From: Niastella vici
GTDB taxonomy: Bacteria > Bacteroidota > Bacteroidia > Chitinophagales > Chitinophagaceae
Direction: 5' to 3'
Length of the DNA: 64,000 bases
Assembly: GCF_002077945.1 (NCBI RefSeq)
Contig: NZ_LVYD01000024.1
Coordinates: forward strand, 366,642 to 430,641
Below, one piece after another: positions 27,901-36,584 of this stretch. Position 1 is the first letter of the stretch. Each line of letters begins with the position of its first letter. Below the pieces are notes generated by a model, which was given only the letters and a program-made list of their open reading frames with translations, did no database searches and had not been told where the DNA came from. The position numbers and the translations under genes were made by a program.

Positions 27901-29748
27901 TTGAATATCCCCGATTCCTTCCTGCATCCCATTAAAATCGTTCTCACGGCTAAGACCGAAGCATTTGGTGATGGTGAAGAGCATGAAATACCAATACTAT
28001 CAAAAAGGATATTGGTCAAGCAGAACCAGCAAGTTTATTTGCAAAAAAAGGATACCATTATTAATCCACCTGCATTCATCAGCCAGCTGTATGGCATAGA
28101 GCTTTCCCTTGCACAAATGCCACAGGCAGCTTTACTTAATTCCCTGTCTTTTCTCGCCAACTATCCCTATAACTGTGCAGAACAAACTTTTAATAAGCTG
28201 TACGCATATGTCACTGCTTTAAAACTTATGAAGAAGGATTCAGCTTTAAGAAGTCTTTATGCAAAAGCTGTTGTTGATCAGAATGAGAAGATTAATCGCG
28301 TTGCAACATGCTTATCGCAGGAAACTATGCCTTGGCTGGAGTTAAATGATAAGGTACACAAAGAACAAAGCGATTTACTGGAAATTTTGGACACTAGCGT
28401 TTGCAGGAAAAAGATACACGACTATCTCGCAAAACTTGTATTTTATCAACAGGCTGATGGTGGTATCAGCTGGTTTCCGGGAGGACAGTCCAGCCCATAT
28501 GTGTCATTTTATATTTTAGCCCGTTTTGGAAATTTACACCATAATGAAGGCTGGAAATCTATTGTGAAGGATTATTCAGAGTATAATATCGAAGGTTTTA
28601 TCCGTAAACTGGTTTCCTATTGCGACGATCAATTGGTACTGTATAACGACGTTCCATTTAATCCGTTTATCTACCGTTGTTACGCCCGTATCTTTTGGCA
28701 ACAACTTTATCCGTTAAGTGAGGCGTTGGCATCGAAGTTTACTAGATGTCTGACTAAAAGCTGGCAAATGGCGGAAAACATAAACCTGAAGGAAAAAGCA
28801 TTGCTTTGCCTGGCTACATTACGCTATTGCAATAAATCGGACAGTTTGTGTAAAATGGCAACCGCGACCATCGAGTCTATAAAACAGCAGTCAATTCAGG
28901 ATAGTGTAAACGGCATCCGGTGGAAAGAGTTGGCCGATGCAGAAGATATCGGATCCACAGCGGAGGAAACACTTGCTTACTTATTGGAGGTATTCCAGGA
29001 GGCCGGTGAAGCACCAGGCATGGAGCCAGGGATCATTCAATGGCTACTACATTCCAAAAATGAATACCAATGGAAAACCACTACAGGTACTGCGGCTATT
29101 ATCTCGATGCTGCTGCGTTCAAAAAAATCAATCGCGAATAACGTTAATACTGTAAATGTACAATTCCCTGAAACTGATGTGCTGGTATCTGACGACCTGC
29201 TGAGCGGTAATTGGGTTGCTTTTTATCAAACGGCCCGGTCTTTTCCTTGCATGGTTCACAGGCTATCGGAATCACCAGCAACCGCAACATTCGGATGGTA
29301 TTATTTTACAGACCGCCCGGACAGTATAAATAATGAAGTAAAGATTCATAAGACAATCACCCACATGAATGAAGAAACGAAACGTTGGGAACAGGTGGCT
29401 GATAATGAATTGAAGACGGGTGAGAAGGTTAAAATAACACTTACCATAGAGGCGCCGCACAGACTATCCTATGTGTTTATTAATGACAATAAGGCCGCTG
29501 CATTCGATCCGCCGGTGTATAAAAGCGGTTATATGTGGGGCGGTAGTTTTTCTTACTATGAAATGGGGCAGGATGCCGGCAGACATTTTTTTGCTGAATC
29601 TATACCGGCAGGAAAAACACAAATTGTGTATGACATGGATGTAACCCAGGAAGGCCGGTTTTCATCAGGCAGGGCTACATTAAAATGCATGTACAATCCC
29701 GAGACTGAAGCGTACAGCAACAATCAATCGTTTGAAGTTAGGGAATAA
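24829..29748 (+). CDS. Alpha-2-macroglobulin-like protein with embedded SusC-like TonB plug (frameshifted 5' end)
   Basis: True coding in this frame begins near 24925. Order: MG domains including FTDRSMYRPGQTVFFKTL (MG2); a TonB-plug insert at about 27120-27460 (LQLQGRVPGL, PLVILDGVPYTGEL, DADATAIYGSRGAAGVLLIS), as in SusC receptors; the alpha-2-macroglobulin region (FTLPESLTEWNWKLLAHTK); a thioester-type motif CAEQ (28174-28185, YPYNCAEQ); and an alpha/alpha-toroid with QADGGISWFPGGQ. It is probably an envelope-anchored protease trap or envelope component. A strong terminator follows at 29791. Confidence 0.85.
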   Translation: MLILFIKNRSVTIFLTRNRLSIGKEPGRYCLFFSKDSSFKDSTVGFQPFLVSGLAALHTDNHVYVVDRSTGHPVANAEVNASYTVQKGSGKSVRRDTLHHHFTSNAKGLVVLPDREKEYTLIISHKGDSLLESAEVEAAEVSDDVYDKDDYDDLVDYYNENTTVEIFTDRSMYRPGQTVFFKTLFITKNPRTGESEIMNKANLKKGFSNWLKKWIKDVEPGLILSDPFSRLVDSFYIHPDDYGTVSGSFTLPKNAATGRWQIRPDYLETGHNTGSFQVEEYKRPTYEMTVLPPDRIYRPGDTLVFALKLKSFAGAAMNQTLVKYNVVRTYTSRQRYDDDYSTFKIAETTAYTDELGRILIRVQDTSLQQVDIKKDITYNLHASATDATGETHSTSSSLKVAARPVLIRIPLYTNTHKNDLRPLLINARDVNDREIDRTLQARLYRLSIPDRSYDKNYAGYADQWKYDHKDLESWFGNVQFMPSDKQEQADLVYETTIQTANAEKFRWPLDKLITGRYRLEVTCTEEGIITGEASKTISIFEPGTQLPVPNEQFFHLQANYLRKDDTLHLFSGSDIDSYYRIIQLKYYALQHGKKTVVNRFFDGVQQRGIHEWIWKLPADIVDRLLISEIYVARGKVFHKKEEVDIDASTFQPHVIIEQFRSTLVPGAQATYSVSIRTKDQATAAQLMTTIYDASLDRLKEHRWNIPYPERSPDLKSEWNTTITDEVDNLSNFLAPKLQKTLSQKPLWWLEATGLTGAATTVISQNPLLQLQGRVPGLMITNATGLDGSVATIAYGTTTRRFSTGNVTTIKAYGINSIDLNKYKQPLVILDGVPYTGELSSLNIKEVTEIMTLKDADATAIYGSRGAAGVLLISTKGHIKLPVVKQEPVLKVRKNFNETAFFAPAIYADKDGNYKFTFTLPESLTEWNWKLLAHTKNLKFAYAERKVVTQLPLMIQPHLPTILHQGDRIILKSRIINRDTIKMVGKALCKIEDAVSGSDLTAGMVARPEVAFEVGGQLNMLASFELNIPDSFLHPIKIVLTAKTEAFGDGEEHEIPILSKRILVKQNQQVYLQKKDTIINPPAFISQLYGIELSLAQMPQAALLNSLSFLANYPYNCAEQTFNKLYAYVTALKLMKKDSALRSLYAKAVVDQNEKINRVATCLSQETMPWLELNDKVHKEQSDLLEILDTSVCRKKIHDYLAKLVFYQQADGGISWFPGGQSSPYVSFYILARFGNLHHNEGWKSIVKDYSEYNIEGFIRKLVSYCDDQLVLYNDVPFNPFIYRCYARIFWQQLYPLSEALASKFTRCLTKSWQMAENINLKEKALLCLATLRYCNKSDSLCKMATATIESIKQQSIQDSVNGIRWKELADAEDIGSTAEETLAYLLEVFQEAGEAPGMEPGIIQWLLHSKNEYQWKTTTGTAAIISMLLRSKKSIANNVNTVNVQFPETDVLVSDDLLSGNWVAFYQTARSFPCMVHRLSESPATATFGWYYFTDRPDSINNEVKIHKTITHMNEETKRWEQVADNELKTGEKVKITLTIEAPHRLSYVFINDNKAAAFDPPVYKSGYMWGGSFSYYEMGQDAGRHFFAESIPAGKTQIVYDMDVTQEGRFSSGRATLKCMYNPETEAYSNNQSFEVRE

Positions 29749-29790
29749 TTAAAGGGTAAGTATTTAATATTCATACGTTTAATTAAAATA

Positions 29791-29829
29791 ACTTCAAAAG
29801 GTCAGTGGGTATCTTTTGAAGTTTTTTTT
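29791..29829 (+). terminator. Rho-independent terminator of the alpha-2-macroglobulin gene
   Basis: Perfect 10-bp stem ACTTCAAAAG / CTTTTGAAGT with a 12-nt loop, followed by T7. It begins 43 bp after the stop codon. Confidence 0.85.
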
Positions 29830-30008
29830 AGGAACGCCTGGGAACTGGAGGGAGAGCCATTTAATTATCGCTGGCTGTGTTTTTGGCATCTTTGACCCCG
29901 AAAAATACAAGAGGATACTAATTTGAAAGGAAGTGTAAAATGTTTCGTTGAAAACTCAGTTTATATGCAGGAAAAATTAAACATTGCATTTCGTAAATTT
30001 TTCCAAAC

Positions 30009-30341
30009 TCATATTCCTGTCTTTTGAAATTGTTGAAGCATTTCAACGCAATATTTAGTGTTTTCCTCTCTTAACTTATCATCTTCTATATCCCGTAAAG
30101 TTTCAATGAGATCAGAAATTTTATCCCTGATTATCATATATTGGTCAAATTCTTCAGGCATAGTCTTTTCTTTTATGTGGTTTTTCCAGCCATACAATTT
30201 ACTAATATACGAGCTCAAATTCAAACTTTGAAATTTATAGAAATGAGCGGAGTATCGGCACCTGGATTTCTGACGAGTAATAAAATCAGGTGAGGTCAGA
30301 ATACCCATTTTCTTCAACAGAAAATCCATTATGTATTTCAA
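30009..30341 (-). CDS. Hypothetical protein
   Basis: 110 aa as the longest frame. An internal Met (30161) would give a 50-aa acidic helical protein MPEEFDQYMIIRDKISDLIE..., which looks the more convincing coding part. The upstream residues are Cys/Arg/Tyr-rich and may not be translated. No family recognised. Confidence 0.35.
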   Translation of the reverse strand: MKYIMDFLLKKMGILTSPDFITRQKSRCRYSAHFYKFQSLNLSSYISKLYGWKNHIKEKTMPEEFDQYMIIRDKISDLIETLRDIEDDKLREENTKYCVEMLQQFQKTGI

Positions 30342-30398
30342 ATTAAAGATAAATGCAATAAATTGTATCTAATTCTATTAACATAAACTCCATGCCTT

Positions 30399-31055
30399 AT
30401 GCCATCTTACGTTAAAAAAAAGACGTTTGAAGCGACACCTAACGTCAATTGTCGTTATGACATTACTAACAATGACCGTACGAAAATTGCCACATATAAC
30501 CCTCAAACTTTTTTAATTCACTTTACATACAGTGGGAGCCCATCATACAGCATAAATCAGTTAAAAGCACTCGGCTATCAAGAATGCAAAAAATTAGGCT
30601 TAAGTGGCGAAGAAATAATAAATATTGTATTGCTTATTCAGGATCTACCCATCATTCCTAAAAAAACACGTCAGAATCACACAGAAGAAATAAACCAATC
30701 AGTTGAAAATGGGTATCCTGAAATATATATTGATACAGATATAGAGATAAAGGGAGAACAGAAAAGAAACTCTATATTTAATTCGTTTAACGATAAATCT
30801 CTAAGGAATAATTATACAGAACCGACAATTGAAAATAATTACGATAACATTAAGCGTAAGAATAGGTATTATATCAAGTTTCAATTCGCTATAAACGGCA
30901 AGTTTAAAGTTTTTACGATACCTGGTGATGAAATTAATCTAATTGAAAGTTTAAAAGAAAGAGACTCTAAAATGAATGAATTAAGGAATCACATATCAAA
31001 TATTCTAAGTAAAGGCTGGAACCCAACTGAAATAAATTATAAAGAATATAACTAG
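30399..31055 (+). CDS. Hypothetical protein
   Basis: 218 aa, soluble, with a low-complexity Asn-rich middle (residues 110-155). The N-terminal half has KKKTFEATPNVNCRYDITNN and the C-terminal half a beta-like YYIKFQFAINGKFKVFTIPG. No known motif. It is transcribed divergently from the 30009 ORF. Function unknown. Confidence 0.5.
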   Translation: MPSYVKKKTFEATPNVNCRYDITNNDRTKIATYNPQTFLIHFTYSGSPSYSINQLKALGYQECKKLGLSGEEIINIVLLIQDLPIIPKKTRQNHTEEINQSVENGYPEIYIDTDIEIKGEQKRNSIFNSFNDKSLRNNYTEPTIENNYDNIKRKNRYYIKFQFAINGKFKVFTIPGDEINLIESLKERDSKMNELRNHISNILSKGWNPTEINYKEYN

Positions 31056-31202
31056 TTATTAAGAAAGTAAAGGTTCAAGAGATCGTTTGGTAAATGGCAA
31101 AAAATAACGCGCCTTTATGGGGCTGGTTTAGACGAATGACAAAAGGCTACAATTTTGAAAAAAATATGTTCATTAAGATAAGTTGTTAATGTTTGAATCA
31201 TA

Positions 31203-31796
31203 TTAGATCGTGATAGGCCAGGTCCTATTAAATATTACATCAATACTTCTTCGAAGTGCTGCAGCAGCTAAATGAACGGTTATATTCCAATCTTTTGCAG
31301 CTTTATCATCAATCCCATCAGTGATATATTTTAAGCAAAGAAAGGGTATTTGTTCCTGCATAGACAGCCAGGCCAAGGAATATGCTTCCATATCAACGAC
31401 TTTATAGTCAGGACATCCACAAACCTCAAAACTATCTCCACTTCCACAAATACCAATTGGGAAATACGGAGTTTCTATGCCATAATTTAGTACGGGTTCA
31501 ATATTAGAAAATGGAGTTTTATATTTTGGAAAACCCAAAGGTGTTACATTCATGTCTCGTTGAATAAATTGAGTACAGCACACAACTTCTCCTGGCTTAA
31601 ATTCATTACTACCGGCTGAACCAACATTTATTATGATGCTAGGTTTGCAATCGATTATTTTTTTCATTAGATAATAGATAGATTGAACCTTACCCACTCC
31701 AACAAAAAGGGTGTCAAAATCAATAAATTCATTTGCTGCTTCCATCGGTAGGGCAAATACAAATAATGGTTTCAATTTTAGCAAATTCATATCCAT
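31203..31796 (-). CDS. MTA/SAH nucleosidase-like nucleoside phosphorylase
   Basis: About 197 aa from MDMNLLKLKPLFVFALPMEA. Nucleoside-phosphorylase (PNP_UDP) family signatures are a glycine-rich VGVGK, NVGSAGS and VDMEAYSLAW, with the Met-Glu pair that contacts the ribose. In this family it would cleave adenine from S-adenosylhomocysteine, methylthioadenosine or 5'-deoxyadenosine. It is 51 bp downstream of the 31848 gene on the same strand. The nearby biosynthetic operon contains a radical SAM enzyme and a methyltransferase, whose by-products are its substrates, but a link is only inferred. Confidence 0.7.
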   Translation of the reverse strand: MDMNLLKLKPLFVFALPMEAANEFIDFDTLFVGVGKVQSIYYLMKKIIDCKPSIIINVGSAGSNEFKPGEVVCCTQFIQRDMNVTPLGFPKYKTPFSNIEPVLNYGIETPYFPIGICGSGDSFEVCGCPDYKVVDMEAYSLAWLSMQEQIPFLCLKYITDGIDDKAAKDWNITVHLAAAALRRSIDVIFNRTWPITI

Positions 31797-31847
31797 ATAA
31801 ACTTTTTGAAGATTAATGATTGGTGGGAAAGTAAGGATTGACAAATA

Positions 31848-32240
31848 TCAGCGGTTGCCTAAAATATCTTTTTGGCAAAATATCCATTTTTCGACTTCTC
31901 TAAAAATGACAATTTTTCCGGTTAGAATTTTTTCATTACATAGGACAAATTGCTCAAGTTTTTCTTTATCGTCAAATAATTCGACGCAAACAAGCAATTT
32001 GTCATTTGAATTATTTTCTCCTACTTCATACTCGATAATTGATCCACATTCCTCTAAATGAAGTTTTATATAGTACAAGTGCGCTCTTTGTATACCATAT
32101 CTTTTAGCTTCATCAACTATTTTTCGTGATTTGAAGGGGCGAAATATTTTTTCAATAAATTTTTCTGGTTCAGCGGTTTCCCATCTCCGTAAAAAAATAA
32201 GAAGCATTCCCGTTTTTCGAGCTTGAATAATAGTTTCCAT
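31848..32240 (-). CDS. Hypothetical protein upstream of the nucleosidase
   Basis: 130 aa. Sequence such as FIEKIFRPFKSRKIVDEAKR and DDKEKLEQFVLCNEKILTGK is charged and helical with no signal or TM. The start may be MLLIFLRRW (12th codon). It lies directly upstream of the nucleosidase gene, so the two probably form an operon. Family not recognised. Confidence 0.45.
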   Translation of the reverse strand: METIIQARKTGMLLIFLRRWETAEPEKFIEKIFRPFKSRKIVDEAKRYGIQRAHLYYIKLHLEECGSIIEYEVGENNSNDKLLVCVELFDDKEKLEQFVLCNEKILTGKIVIFREVEKWIFCQKDILGNR

Positions 32241-32324
32241 TTTTTTTATTTGGAACGTGTAGGGATAATAGGGTTTCTTCTGGTCGGTATAAACCAGTAA
32301 TGAGAGTCTTATATGAAAGCAGAT

Positions 32325-33248
32325 TTATCTTACAACCATTGAGGGAGGTACGCCAACTTTTCTTTTGTACGCTTTACTAAAGGTATAAACATCAGGAAAG
32401 CCTGTCGACAAGGCAATTTGACTAATATTTAATTTCTTTTGTCTTATAAGTTCTGTTGCGACCTCAATTTTCCTATTCAACATGTATTGATAGGGCGTAA
32501 TACGAAAAGCCTGCTTGAAAGTTTTAAAGAAGAAGTGCTCCTGCATCTGTGCATTTTTGGCAACATCTGCAATTTTGGGATCATCTATAAAATAGGCATC
32601 CATGTATTCCTTACCCAACAAGAGCCTCTTCATTATTTCGTTGCGGGTAGATTGCTTAACCTTGTTGAGACCGGTTAAAGCATTCCGAATACCCAATTCC
32701 TGGCAAATAATTTTTTCTGCCAAATTCAATAAGCATTCTTCATTAAAATTGATCTGTTCACCATTATTTATGGTATTGATAAACGGCCTGAGATATTTGG
32801 CTAGTGAAGTCTGGCTATTCAGAGAGAAAACGTTTTCAAATAAATGTAGTTCCATTACCTTATTGAAATCCAGACCTGAATCTGTTTCTGATGTTAAATT
32901 CGCATAAACGTCAGAGATAATATCACGGGTTAGGTGGACACAAAATTGTACGACTTCATGAGAGGAATCAACGATTCCGAACCCTTCCTGATTAGCATTT
33001 GTGAGCAAATATTGATTCTCAATGACTTGAAAGGTTTTTTTATTCGACTTGTAAATAGCATTACCCTGAATTACGACACGTAAGCAATAATGCTGGAAAG
33101 CATTGTTAATCTGAGCATTAGAAAGAGCGCAGGTCAATGCGCAAGATTCTTTGATTGACAGATTAATGACACCTTCCCCATTACTTTTTATGATAGAGCT
33201 ACTATTCATTTGAGGCAAATTTTGTTCATACAAGTGTGTGATAGCCAA
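32325..33248 (-). CDS. AraC-family transcriptional regulator
   Basis: 307 aa. The C-terminal 100 residues contain two HTH motifs: KIADVAKNAQMQEHFFFKTF and LNISQIALSTGFPDVYTFSK, then AYKRKVGVPPS, the AraC/XylS signature. The N-terminal ligand or dimerisation domain is not recognised. It is transcribed divergently from the PhzF gene with about 120 bp between them, suggesting it controls that gene. Confidence 0.88.
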   Translation of the reverse strand: MAITHLYEQNLPQMNSSSIIKSNGEGVINLSIKESCALTCALSNAQINNAFQHYCLRVVIQGNAIYKSNKKTFQVIENQYLLTNANQEGFGIVDSSHEVVQFCVHLTRDIISDVYANLTSETDSGLDFNKVMELHLFENVFSLNSQTSLAKYLRPFINTINNGEQINFNEECLLNLAEKIICQELGIRNALTGLNKVKQSTRNEIMKRLLLGKEYMDAYFIDDPKIADVAKNAQMQEHFFFKTFKQAFRITPYQYMLNRKIEVATELIRQKKLNISQIALSTGFPDVYTFSKAYKRKVGVPPSMVVR

Positions 33249-33288
33249 TTAATATTCAGGGAGATAGATATTGAGTCGCTAATTTTTG

Positions 33289-33307
33289 TCAAATCCTGTC
33301 TATTTGA
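33289..33307. promoter_or_regulatory. Possible operator between the AraC regulator and PhzF genes
   Basis: Inverted repeat TCAAAT-N7-ATTTGA located 65 bp upstream of the PhzF start, in the divergent intergenic region. The AraC-type regulator is the obvious candidate to bind it; this is inferred. Confidence 0.3.
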
Positions 33308-33371
33308 TTCAGGGCTAATAATATAGCTATTTTCGTGCTTAAATTAGCAAAAAAAAGCAAAGATATCATAA

Positions 33372-34169
33372 ATGGAAAATACTTCAGAAATATTCCAAGT
33401 TGATGCGTTTTGTCAAGGCCTATTCACAGGAAATCCTGCAGGTGTATGTCCATTGGAAAACTGGATACCTAACAAAGTGATGCAAGATATTGCTGCTGAA
33501 AATAATTTAGCCGAAACCGCATTTTTTGTAAAAAGCGGTAACCAATATGAAATACGCTGGTTTACTCCAATGGTAGAAGTCGATTTGTGCGGTCATGCAA
33601 CTATGGCTGCAGCCCATGTATTATTCAACCACAAAGGTTATAAAGAAGATACAATAACATTTATGTCACCACGTAGCGGTGAGTTAATGGTTACAAAAAC
33701 AGCAGACGGGCTGACCTTAGATTTTCCAGTTGATGAATTGAAGCCTGTTAGCATCAAAAATGAAATGGTTCAATGCTTCAAAGCCCTTCCGATTGAAGTC
33801 TATAGAGGAAAAACCGACTATATGTTTGTTTTTCCAGATGAAAATGATATCATTAATATTCAGGCTGATTTAATGGAAATAGCAAAATACAAAGATGCAA
33901 GAGGTATAATTGTAACCTCTATGGGTAAATCCGTTGATTTTGTTTCCAGATTTTTCGCCCCTCAATCTGGTATTCCTGAAGATCCTGTGACCGGCTCAGC
34001 GCATACTACTTTGACGCCCTACTGGAGTAGAAAATTAGGCAAAGATGAAATGACTGCGCATCAGTTATCACCAAGGAAAGGTTTCTTAAAATGTAAAAAT
34101 CTAGGTGAAAGAATACAGATCAGTGGTACTGCTAAGACTTTCATGGCAGGAAAAATGTTCTTTTCGTAA
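33372..34169 (+). CDS. PhzF-family isomerase
   Basis: 265 aa, the usual length of the family. It has FQVDAFCQGLFTGNPAGVC at the N-terminus, the catalytic-Glu segment NNLAETAFFV, RWFTPMVEVDLCGHAT and the second-lobe counterpart GIPEDPVTGSAHT. PhzF of phenazine synthesis isomerises dihydro-3-hydroxyanthranilate, but most family members have other or unknown substrates. No phenazine genes are nearby. It may be a detached tailoring enzyme of the adjacent cluster or independent. Confidence 0.88.
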   Translation: MENTSEIFQVDAFCQGLFTGNPAGVCPLENWIPNKVMQDIAAENNLAETAFFVKSGNQYEIRWFTPMVEVDLCGHATMAAAHVLFNHKGYKEDTITFMSPRSGELMVTKTADGLTLDFPVDELKPVSIKNEMVQCFKALPIEVYRGKTDYMFVFPDENDIINIQADLMEIAKYKDARGIIVTSMGKSVDFVSRFFAPQSGIPEDPVTGSAHTTLTPYWSRKLGKDEMTAHQLSPRKGFLKCKNLGERIQISGTAKTFMAGKMFFS

Positions 34170-34234
34170 TTTCTGTTAGAAGGTATCTGTGTTTCGTTAA
34201 AAAGTTTGAATGAGTTATGCCTTACCATCAATAG

Positions 34235-34936
34235 TCACTTCTTCAGTAATTGAGCGCCGACATTTTTTATGTCGGCGTTCTTAATTTCATATATGTTTAG
34301 TCCGAAGAATGGTAGTGTTGATAACGCTAAATGACAAGAATAGTTAGGACAAATTTTTATCTCTATTAGGTGATAGTTTTTACTACAAACCCTAGCTTTC
34401 CTATCCTGGAGCTTTACTGAATTTATTGGAATATTAAAACCTTTGCCAAGAGCTTTTAGAACAGCTTCCTTTTGGGTCCAGTATCTGTAAAAAGCTTCTC
34501 TCATATCTGGTGAATTCTGAATTATATTCCATTCAGAAATTGAATAAGTATTCCTGAAATTTTCTATTTGAATATCCTCCAAATGTTCAATATCAATACC
34601 AACTTCCCCTTGTATACAAAGGGCACAGATAGCAATCTGGTGGGAATGTGAGATATTAAATTTTATCAGATTTCCTTTAAGAAAAGGCATTCCCCAGCAA
34701 TTGTAGTCTAAATCAAAAATATTGGCTTTGACATTCAATAATTGTAATCCCCGACTGAGCAGTTTCCTACCAGTTAAAGTGAGCAACCTATCTTCCTTGC
34801 GCCGGTAGCTATAAATCCTCGCCTGAAATTCGGTCGAAAAATTGGGTAAAAAGATCTGCATTAATTCATCATAATCTTCCAACCATATTTTAGAATATAA
34901 AACTAGTATAGAATCATTTATATTCATACTTTTCAT
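34235..34936 (-). CDS. 4'-phosphopantetheinyl transferase, Sfp type
   Basis: 233 aa. Motifs: NISHSHQIAIC, VGIDIEHLED (Mg2+ binding) and YRYWTQKEAVLKALGKGF. The family moves the phosphopantetheine arm of CoA onto carrier-protein serines. It is the last gene of the biosynthetic operon, 4 bp after the condensation-type gene, and would activate the ACP at 43616 and the NRPS carrier domain. A hairpin GCCGACAT/ATGTCGGC (34256-34275) lies inside its 3' end. Confidence 0.88.
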   Translation of the reverse strand: MKSMNINDSILVLYSKIWLEDYDELMQIFLPNFSTEFQARIYSYRRKEDRLLTLTGRKLLSRGLQLLNVKANIFDLDYNCWGMPFLKGNLIKFNISHSHQIAICALCIQGEVGIDIEHLEDIQIENFRNTYSISEWNIIQNSPDMREAFYRYWTQKEAVLKALGKGFNIPINSVKLQDRKARVCSKNYHLIEIKICPNYSCHLALSTLPFFGLNIYEIKNADIKNVGAQLLKK

Positions 34937-34940
34937 CTTA

Positions 34941-36215
34941 TCAATCCATAAATTGGTTAATTATCTGCGGAAATCTGACAGCCATTTCCTCGCTAGAGAT
35001 TACCCAGGTAGAAGAATCCCAGGTTACTTTCGCATTGAGATTTTTAGGAGTCTGTTCAGCATAAATACTAAAACCTGTTTTCATTGTTTGAAAATTTCCT
35101 TTCGGTTTCTGTTCCATTCTTTCCATGAATAGAGAATTAGGGAACTGCATAGGATCATCGTCCACTATCAGATTACACTCCCTCCCCAGATTTGGAAAAC
35201 ATCCATTTTGCCTTGCCTCAGCTGCCATCGCCCTGTATAATGAGGCGTAATCGTAATTTCTATGAACTAATGCAGCTATGCTGGTTTCTTTAACCCTGGT
35301 TAAAAAATCAGGTAGTGGTTCATTCTGATTAACGGAAAACCGAACATGCAAAAGCATCACCAGGTTTATAATAAGGTTTTGCTCTTCGGGACTAAACCGG
35401 TTGGCAATAACAAAACTGATAACCAAGTCATCCCTTTTACCGCTTTCAGCCATTAAAAGCAAATGAACAGCAGTAAGAATATTAAATAAAGAAAACTTAT
35501 TTCGCTTGCAGAAATCAAGGAGAATTTCATAGTGTTCTCCAGTTAACTCGTAAACATAAAAGTTAGCAGATACCTGACCATTTTTACTGGTATCTATAAG
35601 CATTGGCGCTCCTTTCAATTGCTGCTGCCAGTAAAGTAAGTTCCTTTCTTCAGTTGCTTTCCTGGTTTCTTCTTTCTTTAAATAATTAATGTATGGCTCC
35701 TGTGAAACTTCCGGCAAACTTTCGCCATTAATTATTATTCGATAAGCCTTTTCTATTTCTTTTTCCAGCAGGTTGAACCCTATTTCATCAATAGCCATAT
35801 GATCACCACATAGACTTAACCAATACTGTTCATTTACATTTACAACTTTGGCTTTAACTGGACATTCGTATTTCAAATCCATTGCTCGATAAGCTTCTTC
35901 CAAAATCACCTTTTTTGCATAAGACAGGCATTGGTCTGGTTTAGATCCGTCAAGTACTTCGCCTACTACATTAGCCTTCTGGTTGGGAAAATATTGCCGC
36001 CATTCTTCCTTTTCCCGAAACAAACGAATACGCAATCCGGCGTGTGAATCTATGGTATGCTGCACAGCTTTCACAAACGCGCCATAATTAAAATTGTCAT
36101 TCAACCGATACATCCTTTGGTTGGGGCGTGATGAATTCGGCCACATTTCAAAACGATGTGCAAAGAAGCGTTGGCCTATGGTCAGACGGTAATCCCCTGG
36201 TATCGTTGTTTCCAT
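34941..36215 (-). CDS. Free-standing condensation-domain protein with altered active-site motif
   Basis: 424 aa, the length of one complete NRPS condensation domain. The catalytic HHxxxDG region reads GDHMAIDEIG: the second His and the Asp are kept, while the first His is Asp and Gly is displaced. The N-terminus (FFAHRFEMWPNSSRPNQRMY) and later SFVIANRFSPEEQ fit the C-fold. Such free C proteins can form amide or ester bonds, or act as acceptors of carrier-bound acyl groups. It lies within the operon, 58 bp downstream of the 91-aa gene. Confidence 0.75.
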   Translation of the reverse strand: METTIPGDYRLTIGQRFFAHRFEMWPNSSRPNQRMYRLNDNFNYGAFVKAVQHTIDSHAGLRIRLFREKEEWRQYFPNQKANVVGEVLDGSKPDQCLSYAKKVILEEAYRAMDLKYECPVKAKVVNVNEQYWLSLCGDHMAIDEIGFNLLEKEIEKAYRIIINGESLPEVSQEPYINYLKKEETRKATEERNLLYWQQQLKGAPMLIDTSKNGQVSANFYVYELTGEHYEILLDFCKRNKFSLFNILTAVHLLLMAESGKRDDLVISFVIANRFSPEEQNLIINLVMLLHVRFSVNQNEPLPDFLTRVKETSIAALVHRNYDYASLYRAMAAEARQNGCFPNLGRECNLIVDDDPMQFPNSLFMERMEQKPKGNFQTMKTGFSIYAEQTPKNLNAKVTWDSSTWVISSEEMAVRFPQIINQFMD

Positions 36216-36273
36216 ATGTATAGTATTAATGCTGATGGTAACAAATCAATTTACTTACGACATGTATTAACTT

Positions 36274-36549
36274 TTACTCCATCCTTTTTACAACTATATC
36301 AGGTTCCTGGTTTGCCTGTAATTGGCTAACTACAGTCTGTAATTGGTCTATATCCAGATTGGACATATCCAAAGCGCCACATTCCTGGAATTTATTGAAA
36401 ACAATTGTTGCAGTTACTTCGGCTGCAGCTTCTTGGCCTTCAGGACTAGCAAGGGCAAGTAAGTTTGAAAATTTTTCATCAGATAAAAGGCGATTGTAAA
36501 GCTTTTCGGAAATCATTTCAGCAAGCGTGTTCATTTCATTAGTGTCCAT
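36274..36549 (-). CDS. Small acidic protein of the NRPS operon
   Basis: 91 aa, helical and acidic, beginning MDTNEMNTLAEMISEKLYNR; no Ser in a carrier-protein DSL context and no signal peptide. It lies between the NRPS and the free condensation gene with short gaps (35 and 58 bp). A docking, MbtH-like or precursor role is possible, but it lacks the Trp-rich MbtH motifs. Family not recognised. Confidence 0.6.
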   Translation of the reverse strand: MDTNEMNTLAEMISEKLYNRLLSDEKFSNLLALASPEGQEAAAEVTATIVFNKFQECGALDMSNLDIDQLQTVVSQLQANQEPDIVVKRME

Positions 36550-36584
36550 AAAACAAATTTTAGGTTAAGGAATTTTATTAATAC

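Noticed and set aside
33372..34169. PhzF as evidence of phenazine synthesis
   Set aside because: No other phenazine genes are present; PhzF-like enzymes are widespread with unrelated functions.
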